Source: Salinivirgaceae bacterium
GTDB lineage: Bacteria > Bacteroidota > Bacteroidia > Bacteroidales > SZUA-534
Assembly: GCA_024405635.1 (NCBI GenBank)
Contig: JAKSOL010000005.1
Coordinates: 1 to 64,000, forward strand
Direction of reading: 5' to 3'
Length of the DNA stretch: 64,000 bases
Both the position numbers and the translations under genes were made by a program. This document shows positions 15,283 to 23,358 of this stretch, piece by piece. The notes below the pieces were generated by a model. It was given only the letters and a program-made list of their open reading frames with translations, had not been told where the DNA came from and made no database searches. Numbering within the stretch: position 1 is the first letter of the stretch; each line of letters starts with the position of its first letter.

Positions 15283-17910
15283 TTAGAATTTTTCAACAGC
15301 ATTCAAATTCCACTCTTGTATATATGCTTTTTTTAGGTTGTTATACCATTTGTCGTTACGAGTATAATCAAGCACTTTTTCGCGAGGGTCGGCATTGGGC
15401 GATTTACGGAAATCGCGACGGGCAAGTGCAATTCCCAATTCGGTTTGACACTCTTTTGCCCACATTGCTTCAAAATAACGGCGATACAACTCATCAAGCA
15501 TTTTGCAAGCATTATCCAACTCGTCGGTTGACGTGTAATAAAGCACTGCACTCACAATTAGTTCGCTGTATTTATTATGAATAACATAGTCAAATGTTGG
15601 TTTGTGTTTTATGCCGAATGAATTGTTACAACTATCGGCAAAGAACGATGTTGCAGCAATATAGGTTTCGAGTGCATCAGCAAATTGTTTTTCTTCGAGC
15701 ATTGGTTGAATTGAATTAACCAGGCGCTGGTATTTGCAAATTGCCGAAATAGCATACGTACGCGCAACAACAACCGAATCGGATAGGTTACACTTGTAGT
15801 TTGCCCTAGCAATAGCCGCTGCTCTTCCTAGCGATTGGCGAGCTTTTAAAAATTCTTTTTGGCGAATAAGACGATCGGCCGAACCTACTTGTATGTTATA
15901 GTCGTACCAAGCTTTGCTGCACTCGCCATCGTTCAACGCCTCAGACAATCGGCGCAAAGCATCAAGAACATCGGGATCTGAAGCAACATCGTTTGTCTCG
16001 GCCACACCTAATGCAAATTGGTATTGTTGTCCGGCCCGGCCCATTTGCAACAAAGCAGCATACGAAACTCCAAACTCGCACAACTGAACAGTGTATGTAA
16101 TAGCAGCGCGCTCGTTTTTCTCAAACCAAAGCGAATCGGGAGTTACTTTGCGACTATTGCTAATTGTTTGTGCCGACTTGTAAAAAGCTAAAGCCTCGCG
16201 TGGCTGATGGGCTTTCATTGCAACATCGCCCTCGTGCATCAAAGCATCGTATTTAATTTGAAAAGCACGAACATACAACTCATCAACTTTTGGCGATGCC
16301 TCAAGTTCCCATTCTGCTTGATATCGAGACGCTTCTGCCAACATTGATATTGCCGTATCAGCAAAATTTTCGTCAAGTTCTTTTGAAACTGCATCTAACA
16401 TTTGGTTGTATTTTTTGGTACGAGTTTCGCGACCTAATTTCTCTAATTCAGCCGAGCATTCAACCGACTTAAACTTGCGACAAATAAAAGTAGCGTGGTC
16501 AAACGCATTCAAAGCGTCGTCGGGTTTGTTGGTAGATAACATTTGTTTTCCTTGCTCAATCCACGCGTTGTAAAGTTTATTGGCCAACTTATCTTCTGCC
16601 GATGAATTGATGTTGTGTTGTGGATACTCGTTACGCAAATGGTTTGCCGAATCAATCATCTGATAGCAGAGTTCGTATTTTTTGTCATTAAAATGAGTTT
16701 GTGCTTGTTCAATTAACCGCGAGTAGATTGTTCCGTACAATTGTCCCGCAAGTTCTTCAAATTCAACAAATTGGCGAATACCTTTAATGTTTTTGCAGTA
16801 ATTTTTGCTTACCTCAAGTAGCGCAAAGCCCTCGTCAACCTTGCGAGCTGATATAAAGCCTTTAATTGAATCGATGTAGGTAAAAATCACTTTTTCAGCC
16901 AAACGAAGGGTGTTGTAACGAGTATCGCTATCGGGATCCATATCGCGAGTGATACGCACACACGAATCGAGCACTTGCGAATAGTTGCGCTTGTTCAAAT
17001 CGAGCAATGATAATTGATAATGAGGTGGCGCATAGTTAAGTTTAACCTCAATTGACTTATTGAACATTTTTACAGCTTCGCTCTCATTGCCCCACTTCAA
17101 CCAATCTAAACCTTTTTGATAATACGCCTCGTACAAGGTTGCTAGTTTTGACTCAATACTTTTTTTAATGGCGCGGTTTTGTTGTTCAGTGCGACTGATA
17201 TGCGAAATCAAATCAACAGGATCTTTTGTTTCGAGATCGAGTTTGCTAGAAAAGCGTTCCGATTTCATTTTATTAAGCACCGACACGTTGTTGATTGTTA
17301 TTTGGCGATACTCATCAAGAGCCTCAACCGAATCGACACGAATGGTTGCAAGTTCTTGTTCCATAAGCAACAAACGAGCATCGGCATTGTAATAATCTTC
17401 AATAATGCTAATGTGTTTGTCAATGTCGCGAACGCCTGATTTGTCGTAATGTAAGGCAAAACTATTGATGCGAATTTTGCAACTTGTACCCACTTCGCCA
17501 ACAATATTTTTGGAAACCAACGTTCCGCCTTTGTAAAATTCGTTATTAGAATCAACGGTTTCGCGAATTTCTTTTCCGTCCGATTTAACAATAGTGTAAT
17601 CGAGGTCAAATACTTGTGGTTCAACAAACTGACTAATATCAAACCCTTTATATTCGCAAGGAGTGTCAAGTTTTAGGTTTCCGTTTTCAATCGTAACATT
17701 CAACTTATTACCTGCACGCGAAATTTTGCTATACAAATTCAGTTTAAAAGTCACGCTTTTAACCCCTATAACTCCCAAATAATCAGCATCATAACCTTCG
17801 ACTGATTTTATTTGCACAGTAACTGGAGTTACCTCTTCAAATAAGGTTTGAGAAACAGCCGATACGACAAACATCAGCGACATCAATATGGCAGAAATGG
17901 TTCTTTTCAT
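15283..17910 (-). CDS. Large exported protein with TPR-like helical repeats
   Basis: An 875-aa protein whose signal peptide (MKRTISAILMSLMFVVSAVSQ) sets the start at the ATG at 17910; a longer frame adds 15 unlikely residues. After export come a beta-rich domain (about 22-150, with VTVQIKSVEGYDADYLG) and then a long helical array with TPR-like pairs such as YYQKGLDWLKWGNESEAVKMF and EALAFYKSAQTI. No enzymatic motif or sorting domain is seen. It is probably periplasmic or outer-membrane associated and works as a protein-interaction scaffold. It resembles uncharacterised Bacteroidales proteins. The function is unknown. Confidence 0.8.
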   Translation of the reverse strand: MKRTISAILMSLMFVVSAVSQTLFEEVTPVTVQIKSVEGYDADYLGVIGVKSVTFKLNLYSKISRAGNKLNVTIENGNLKLDTPCEYKGFDISQFVEPQVFDLDYTIVKSDGKEIRETVDSNNEFYKGGTLVSKNIVGEVGTSCKIRINSFALHYDKSGVRDIDKHISIIEDYYNADARLLLMEQELATIRVDSVEALDEYRQITINNVSVLNKMKSERFSSKLDLETKDPVDLISHISRTEQQNRAIKKSIESKLATLYEAYYQKGLDWLKWGNESEAVKMFNKSIEVKLNYAPPHYQLSLLDLNKRNYSQVLDSCVRITRDMDPDSDTRYNTLRLAEKVIFTYIDSIKGFISARKVDEGFALLEVSKNYCKNIKGIRQFVEFEELAGQLYGTIYSRLIEQAQTHFNDKKYELCYQMIDSANHLRNEYPQHNINSSAEDKLANKLYNAWIEQGKQMLSTNKPDDALNAFDHATFICRKFKSVECSAELEKLGRETRTKKYNQMLDAVSKELDENFADTAISMLAEASRYQAEWELEASPKVDELYVRAFQIKYDALMHEGDVAMKAHQPREALAFYKSAQTISNSRKVTPDSLWFEKNERAAITYTVQLCEFGVSYAALLQMGRAGQQYQFALGVAETNDVASDPDVLDALRRLSEALNDGECSKAWYDYNIQVGSADRLIRQKEFLKARQSLGRAAAIARANYKCNLSDSVVVARTYAISAICKYQRLVNSIQPMLEEKQFADALETYIAATSFFADSCNNSFGIKHKPTFDYVIHNKYSELIVSAVLYYTSTDELDNACKMLDELYRRYFEAMWAKECQTELGIALARRDFRKSPNADPREKVLDYTRNDKWYNNLKKAYIQEWNLNAVEKF

Positions 17911-18187
17911 TTGTTTACAGAATGTGATATTCGGGTTAAAATTACCCAAAATCAACCTTCAGAAACAGACGATAGCACAAAGGTTTCAACCGCAGAATGT
18001 TGATAGACCTATCGGTGATTAATGGGTTTTAGTGGTTAAGAAATCTTTAATGACCTATAGCCAATTATAACCCAATCAACACATCATTCCAAACAGCCAG
18101 GTAACTATCAGTCACTACTTTATTTGATTAAAAAAGCTTGGTTTTGCCTTCCACTTCAAACAATAGCAAAAGCCGTTAACATCACTC
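17911..18187. other. Intergenic stretch without recognised gene
   Basis: This stretch lies upstream of the TPR gene and downstream of the gene remnant. It is AT-rich with stops in all frames. It contains no tRNA-like fold and no clear promoter. It may include further decayed sequence. Confidence 0.5.
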
Positions 18188-18360
18188 TTATTTTACAATT
18201 ACCTTGGTGGCCCCGCCGCGATGGTCACTTGGGGCCTCGTATGTGAGCAGCCATATCTAGCTTAATAAACTTTTTCAAACCAGAACCGTCATTAATTGTC
18301 ATGTTGGGTGTTGTTATGGTTTCTTACTCATCAAATGTGACGATATATGCCAGAAAGCAA
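18188..18360 (-). pseudogene. Degenerate 3' end of a protein gene beyond the xylan operon
   Basis: On the minus strand a protein-like segment reads YNGKNCFLAYIVTFDE, then an in-frame stop, then ETITTPNMTINDGSG and KKFIKLDMAAHIRG. A shift of reading frame then leads into TYEAPSDHRGGATKVIVK and a stop codon at 18188-18190. The composition and the clean C-terminal end look like real coding sequence interrupted by one stop and one frameshift. No full-length family could be named; a secreted carbohydrate-active enzyme would fit the neighbourhood. It lies downstream of GH43 on the same strand, beyond that operon's terminator. Boundaries are approximate. Confidence 0.5.
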
Positions 18361-18470
18361 TTCTTTCCATTATAATGGAATCTTTAACATTCAATCTTTC
18401 TGTTATAAAGGAAAAATTATCAAGTAATGAGAATAAAATCCACTACTCTGCTCCCGTTCCATAACCACAC

Positions 18471-18506
18471 AAAAAAAAGCAGACACCTAAACCGATGTCT
18501 GCTTTT
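18471..18506 (-). terminator. Terminator of the xylan-use operon
   Basis: AAAAGCAGACA (18475-18485) pairs with TGTCTGCTTTT (18496-18506). On the minus strand the hairpin is followed by eight T (the A run at 18471-18478), 25 nt after the GH43 stop. Confidence 0.88.
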
Positions 18507-18530
18507 CTATTTATTGCAATTGGTTTTTGC

Positions 18531-19571
18531 TTACTCGTCGATACCTTCAATTGTCTTAATCTTGCCGTTGGCATCAAACTCAAGTTCGCAAACTTTCAAG
18601 CTACGAAGCCATGACTTGCCGCCTGATGGAACTGAGTCGTGATGGAACAAATACCATTTACCTTCGTATTGAATAATAGCGTGGTGAGTTGTCCAACCAA
18701 CAACTGGAGTAAGAATTACACCTTGGTATGTGAATGGGCCATATACGTTGTCGCCAGTAGCATAGCAAAGAAGGTGGCTGTCGCCTGTTGAGTAGGTGAA
18801 GTAATACTTGCCATCTTTTACAAATGTCCAACTTGCCTCAAAGAAACGGTGAGGATCGTCGGCTTTCAATGAGTTGCCGTTTTCGTCAACAACCACAATT
18901 GGGCGTGGAGCCTCAGCGTAGTTCATACCATCTTTGGTTAGGCGTACGCAGCGGCTTGGAAGAGCATCTTGTTTACCCTCTGGCAAGTATGGAGTTTCAA
19001 GATGAATGTTGTCTTTGTAGCGTTGAAGTTGGCCACCCCAAAGTCCACCAAAGTAAACATAAACCTCACCATCGGTTGGGTTTTTAAAAGCGCACATGTC
19101 GATGCTGTATGAACCAGCCATTGGAGCTGCTTGTGGAATGAATGGGCCCTCTGGATTGTCGGCAATTGCAGCGCCCCAGTGGAACACATCGTTGCGGTCT
19201 TTCAATGGGAAGTACATAATGTACTTTTTAACCTTTTTGCTGAAACCCATGCCAGCAGCTTGCTCCTCAGCGTTTGTTGGAACTTCTTGCTCGTACTCTT
19301 GCACGTCGCAGTCCCAAAGCTGACGGCCTGCCCATGGAATATCTTCTTGACGAAGAACGCAACCGCAGTCAACAACCTCACCAGTCATTGGGTCGCCATC
19401 GATGCGGAGCACGTGGTAATCCTTCATAATGTATTGGTCGCCATTGTCGTTCTCAACGTTTGATGCCTCCCAGTCGTGTGAAGGATAGATATAGATTTTG
19501 CCGTTGAAAATATGTACTGAAGGGTCAGCCATGTAGTCGGCAGGGAATAAGTAACGTTTTTTTGTAGCCAT
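18531..19571 (-). CDS. Glycoside hydrolase family 43 (arabinofuranosidase/xylosidase type), non-exported
   Basis: A 346-aa five-bladed propeller enzyme. Predicted catalytic residues are Asp16 in MADPSVHIFNGKIYIYPS, Asp158 in YSIDMCAF and Glu245 in FFEASWTF, in the order expected for GH43. There is no signal peptide, so it should act in the cytoplasm on imported xylo- or arabino-oligosaccharides. It is the last gene of an operon with a GH10 xylanase and a GPH sugar symporter, an arrangement like the xylanase/exoxylanase/symporter clusters described in Prevotella and Bacteroides. The exact specificity (beta-xylosidase or alpha-arabinofuranosidase) cannot be read from the sequence. Confidence 0.92.
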   Translation of the reverse strand: MATKKRYLFPADYMADPSVHIFNGKIYIYPSHDWEASNVENDNGDQYIMKDYHVLRIDGDPMTGEVVDCGCVLRQEDIPWAGRQLWDCDVQEYEQEVPTNAEEQAAGMGFSKKVKKYIMYFPLKDRNDVFHWGAAIADNPEGPFIPQAAPMAGSYSIDMCAFKNPTDGEVYVYFGGLWGGQLQRYKDNIHLETPYLPEGKQDALPSRCVRLTKDGMNYAEAPRPIVVVDENGNSLKADDPHRFFEASWTFVKDGKYYFTYSTGDSHLLCYATGDNVYGPFTYQGVILTPVVGWTTHHAIIQYEGKWYLFHHDSVPSGGKSWLRSLKVCELEFDANGKIKTIEGIDE

Positions 19572-19595
19572 GTTTATAAATTTTAAATGTTGATT

Positions 19596-20792
19596 TTATT
19601 TTTCAGTCTTTCTCAAATCAATAAGTTTCTGAATGGTACGCTTAGGATGACTATTGCGGTCAAAAAGTGTAGCATAGTCGCTGCGACCACGAATTGGGAA
19701 GTCGTTTCGCCAAGAATTTGCATCGTTGAAACACCAGAAAGAAACACGGTTAACGGTCTCTTTGTGAGTAAGAAGCATTTTGTAGAAACCAATCCAAAAA
19801 TCGTCAAACTGAGTTTGAACCGAGTCAGGAAGCGCATCTTTGTAAGGATCCATCTCTGGGCGATATTTGAATTTATCGCCATCGGCAATGTTAGCGCCAG
19901 AAAAACCGTAAGGGTTTGGTAACATCGAAAGGTCAAGTTCCGAAAATGCAGCGTTTACACCCAATTCTTTAATGCAGTTGATTGAATGGTCGTACTGATT
20001 GATGATAACATCAGCACCATCTTCAAGAATTATGTGACCTTGCATGCCAATTGCGCTCACCTTCATGCCGCCATCGATAAGTGGTTTGAAGAATTTGCAA
20101 ACAGCCTCAACCTTGGTTGCCTTGTTCATCGAAAAGTCGTTGTAGAACAAATCGATTGTAGAGTCGGCATCATAAGCACATTTAAATGCCCATGGAATAA
20201 ATTCCTCGCCCATAATTTGATAGAAGAAGCTGTTGCGGAAACTGCCATCGTCTTCAAATGCCTCGTTTACAACGTCCCAAGCGTCAACTCTACCCTTAAA
20301 GTGGTTTACAACTGTGGTAATGTGCTCTTTCATGCGGACCTTTAGTGTATCGGCCGATACAAGATTGCCGTCTTGGTCGTGATGAAACCACCAAGGGCAT
20401 TGCGAGTGCCAAATAAGGCAGTGCCCCATTACCTTCATGCCAGCCGCTTTGGCCTTATCAACAAACTCGTCGGCAAGGGTAAAGTCGTAGCGGTTTTGTT
20501 CGGGATGGATAACCTCGCTCTTCATGCAGTTTTCGGCCACCACCCAGTTAAAGGTGTTGGTAATCTTTTCCCAGTTGGTAGTTTGGTCGGCCGATACCAT
20601 TCCGGTATAGTTGCGACCATCGGCCATCTTGCTATCGGCGGCCACCTCCCACTGGTTTACACTGCAACCAGTGTACCAGCAATCGGCGTATGCCTCGGCA
20701 AGAGAGGTTGTTTCTGAAGAACTATTACCACCACTACAAGAGGCCAACATTGCCACTGCAGGGAGTACAAGCAATAAAGTCTTACTCTTCAT
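19596..20792 (-). CDS. GH10 endo-1,4-beta-xylanase lipoprotein
   Basis: A 398-aa protein with a lipoprotein signal peptide (lipobox VAMLASCSGG, lipidated Cys19). The TIM barrel shows the GH10 acid/base Glu177 in WDVVNEAFED and the nucleophile Glu285 in AFSELDLSM, plus GHCLIWHSQCPWW. It cleaves xylan or xylo-oligosaccharides, either in the periplasm or on the surface. The residues after the Cys (SGGNSSS) do not show an acidic surface-export signal with confidence. It lies 24 nt before GH43 and 6 nt after the symporter gene. No SusC/SusD pair is present in the window. Confidence 0.95.
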   Translation of the reverse strand: MKSKTLLLVLPAVAMLASCSGGNSSSETTSLAEAYADCWYTGCSVNQWEVAADSKMADGRNYTGMVSADQTTNWEKITNTFNWVVAENCMKSEVIHPEQNRYDFTLADEFVDKAKAAGMKVMGHCLIWHSQCPWWFHHDQDGNLVSADTLKVRMKEHITTVVNHFKGRVDAWDVVNEAFEDDGSFRNSFFYQIMGEEFIPWAFKCAYDADSTIDLFYNDFSMNKATKVEAVCKFFKPLIDGGMKVSAIGMQGHIILEDGADVIINQYDHSINCIKELGVNAAFSELDLSMLPNPYGFSGANIADGDKFKYRPEMDPYKDALPDSVQTQFDDFWIGFYKMLLTHKETVNRVSFWCFNDANSWRNDFPIRGRSDYATLFDRNSHPKRTIQKLIDLRKTEK

Positions 20793-20798
20793 AAGTAA

Positions 20799-22205
20799 TT
20801 ATTTCTTGTTACGAGCCTCAATCTCCATGTTCATTTCGTCAAGTTTCTCATCGGTAAGAGGATACTTATAGATAAGGAAACCAACAACGATAAGAAGAAT
20901 GGCAGGAATAATGGTAGTGAACCAAAGAATAGCCTCTTTAGCAGTTGCTGAGTATTCGGCAAGGTTTGGATAGTAAGCATTTACTGGTGCACTGATAAAC
21001 GATGCCAAGAACACTGTGATGAAGATAAGAATCATCAATTGCAAGCATTTGTTTGCTGCAAATTCTTTGAACATATCGCTGTACGAAACTGGTTTTTCTG
21101 GTGTGGTTGCAATGCGCTCTTTGCATCCTTTGAAGCAATAGAACAAAAGAACAAAACCAACAATTGCAAAGATTGATGTTACTGTAAACCATGCTTTTGG
21201 CGCAGTTGGAAGAGCTGAAGCCTCGCTTGCAAGGTTGAAACCTACCCAACCCATTACAAGTGGAGTGATAAATCCAGCCAAAGAGAAGCCTGCCTTAAAT
21301 GCAACACCAGCAAGTGCGTTAACTGTTGCAGCAGGACGGTTGCCTGTACGATATTCTGCCTCGGTAATTACCTCTGGAACCAATGCCCACATAAGCGAAC
21401 CTACCAAAAGGCCAACGCCTGTCATAACTTTTGCACTTTGAACCAATACGTTTAGTTCGGCTACATTAAAGAATTTGCCAATAACGTAAAGAATTGCAAA
21501 ACCTACAAAACCGATAGAAAGAAGCAAGTAATAAAGTCCTTTTTTGCCAAACATTCTCTTCAATGCTGGTAGCGAAGGAAGAATGATGAAAGCAGGAATG
21601 GTACCAATAGCCATAAACAAAGCTTGGTTCCAGTTAACTGACTCGCTGATAACAAGTGCCAAACCGATAGGGAAACCTGCTTGAACAATGATTTGACCAA
21701 TGTTTGCGCAAACCATACGAGTTGAAGTAAGTTTTAGAACCTCGTCGTTGTCGCGGGTCATACTAGCCATAATAGAACCGTAAGGAATGTTTACTACTGA
21801 GTAAATCATACTCAATACGGTGTAGCTAACTGTTGCATAAACAATTTTTGCGGTGTAGCTCCATTCTGCAGCTTGAGGAAGCATAAGCAAACATGCTGCA
21901 ACAGTCAATGGAATACCACCATAAAGAAGATAAGAACGATATTTTCCAAGTTTTGGATTGCTGTTGTCGATGTATCGACCTACGACAGGACTCCATACAC
22001 AGTCGATAAGACGTACGGTAAGAATAAGTCCACCAACAAAAGCTGGATTAATTTTCAATACTGTAGTTAAATACAACATTAAGTAGCAAGCTACTGTTTG
22101 GAAAATAAGGTTTTGAGCAAGGTCACCAGAACCGTAACCTATGCGTTGGGCCCAACTAAGTTTGTAGAAGCCATTTGCCTCTTCGGCTTTGTTTACTGAA
22201 TTCAT
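20799..22205 (-). CDS. GPH-family (MFS) sugar:cation symporter
   Basis: A 468-aa inner-membrane transporter with about 12 hydrophobic segments. The N-terminus (LSWAQRIGYGSGDLAQNLIFQ) and the VWSPVVGRYIDNSNPKLGKYR loop are signatures of the glycoside-pentoside-hexuronide:cation symporter family. It heads the operon with GH10 and GH43, so the likely substrates are xylose-containing oligosaccharides. The downstream GH10 starts 6 nt after its stop. No promoter with a good -7 element was found in the 365-nt divergent region upstream. Confidence 0.92.
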   Translation of the reverse strand: MNSVNKAEEANGFYKLSWAQRIGYGSGDLAQNLIFQTVACYLMLYLTTVLKINPAFVGGLILTVRLIDCVWSPVVGRYIDNSNPKLGKYRSYLLYGGIPLTVAACLLMLPQAAEWSYTAKIVYATVSYTVLSMIYSVVNIPYGSIMASMTRDNDEVLKLTSTRMVCANIGQIIVQAGFPIGLALVISESVNWNQALFMAIGTIPAFIILPSLPALKRMFGKKGLYYLLLSIGFVGFAILYVIGKFFNVAELNVLVQSAKVMTGVGLLVGSLMWALVPEVITEAEYRTGNRPAATVNALAGVAFKAGFSLAGFITPLVMGWVGFNLASEASALPTAPKAWFTVTSIFAIVGFVLLFYCFKGCKERIATTPEKPVSYSDMFKEFAANKCLQLMILIFITVFLASFISAPVNAYYPNLAEYSATAKEAILWFTTIIPAILLIVVGFLIYKYPLTDEKLDEMNMEIEARNKK

Positions 22206-22570
22206 ATAAATTGGTTTTAATTAATTAATTTTTACTCAAAAGCTCATTATTCTCCCATACAAAAACGCATTCGGCTTCTTTTTGAAAAAAACTGAGAATT
22301 GCTTGTTACAGAAAAACAAAGGGCCTTTTTGTTAAAATGGTTATACTACTGCAAATAGAATGTATTATTTTGATAAAAGCAACACACAATGTCGATTTAT
22401 ATGGCACACAAAAAGCTTATCAATTGCAAAAAACTCATATCCATCGGCTTACCCTAAATTCTAATCGTAGTCCTTTATCAAGCACTTACCACTTCCCCAA
22501 ATGGCATTCAATCGATTATCAAAAGATTTGTAAATTAGCGGCACAAAAATCAATCTCAAAAAACATATTT
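22206..22570. other. Divergent intergenic region, xylan operon / outer-membrane protein
   Basis: A 365-nt region between the divergent symporter and barrel-protein genes. An open frame extends upstream of the barrel-protein gene from 22337, but its translation is not protein-like and precedes an obvious signal peptide, so I treat it as non-coding. It should hold promoters and possibly regulator sites for both units. Only a weak TAAATTAG (-7-like) about 30 nt before the barrel gene was seen. Confidence 0.5.
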
Positions 22571-23230
22571 ATGAAAAGATTATTAATGATTTCAGCAGCG
22601 CTTATTATGACATTTTCGTCGTTTGCGCAATTTCCACTTGGCTTTAACTATGGTGTTAAAGCCGGTTTTGGCATAAAGGGTATTGAGGCTAGTAGCCCAT
22701 TCATTGCAAGTGATGCTACAGAACAACTCAGTTTACATGCTGGTGCTTGGGCTCGTGCTCATGTGTTGTTTTTGTTTGTTCAACCCGAAATTTACTACGA
22801 GTACCGCGATGCTTCGTTTGATGTGTACTCAGTTGTTGATGGCAAAGTAACAAGCAACATTGAAAGCACAAAGGTTAAAAGCAACCAAATAAGCATTCCT
22901 GTTCTTTTTGGTTCTTCGTTTGGGCCTTCGCGCATTTATGCAGGCCCAGTTTACACTCGCACTCTAAAAAACAACGAAGGTTGCATGGAAAAATGGCCTA
23001 GCGAGAATATTGAATTCATTCCAAAAGAAAACACTTGGGGCGCTCAAATCGGTTTAGGTTTTGACATTTTCCGCTTGAGTGTTGATGCTCGCTACGAGTT
23101 AAACCGAAATAACACAACCCGTAAAATTGAAGATGGAATAGGTGCTATCTCAGGAAAACCTATTTATAAAAAATCGTACATTGACACAAAAGCCAACTAC
23201 TTTACAATAAGTCTTGCTTGGGAATTGTAA
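22571..23230 (+). CDS. Small outer-membrane beta-barrel protein
   Basis: A 219-aa protein starting at the ATG at 22571 with a signal peptide (MKRLLMISAALIMTFSSFAQ). The mature part begins FPLGFNYGVKAGFGIKG and shows alternating strands with aromatic girdles (VQPEIYYEYRDASFD, FRLSVDARYELN, NYFTISLAWEL), the pattern of the porin-family OMP_b-brl_2 group of 8-10-stranded barrels. It ends in a hydrophobic final strand with an aromatic residue near the C-terminus, as expected for Bam-inserted proteins. It appears monocistronic and is followed by a terminator. Ligand or function is unknown. Confidence 0.85.
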   Translation: MKRLLMISAALIMTFSSFAQFPLGFNYGVKAGFGIKGIEASSPFIASDATEQLSLHAGAWARAHVLFLFVQPEIYYEYRDASFDVYSVVDGKVTSNIESTKVKSNQISIPVLFGSSFGPSRIYAGPVYTRTLKNNEGCMEKWPSENIEFIPKENTWGAQIGLGFDIFRLSVDARYELNRNNTTRKIEDGIGAISGKPIYKKSYIDTKANYFTISLAWEL

Positions 23231-23249
23231 GTTTTACTGAGTTACATAC

Positions 23250-23290
23250 AAAAAGCGCCGCACCCAAATAATGGATGTGGCGTTTTTTGT
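23250..23290. terminator. Terminator between convergent genes
   Basis: AAAAAGCGCCGCA (23250-23262) pairs with TGTGGCGTTTTTT (about 23276-23288) through a 13-bp stem with two G-T wobbles. It follows the barrel-protein gene by 20 nt and can also serve the convergent gene on the minus strand. Confidence 0.8.
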
Positions 23291-23358
23291 TTTCGGCTAC
23301 TCTTGCCTCTTTTGCAAGTTGTTCAAGTAGCCTACTAATAATATAAATCCTTTTAAAT

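Noticed and set aside
22337..22570. Upstream extension of the outer-membrane barrel gene
   Set aside because: The 78 added residues are not protein-like and precede a clear signal peptide beginning at 22571.
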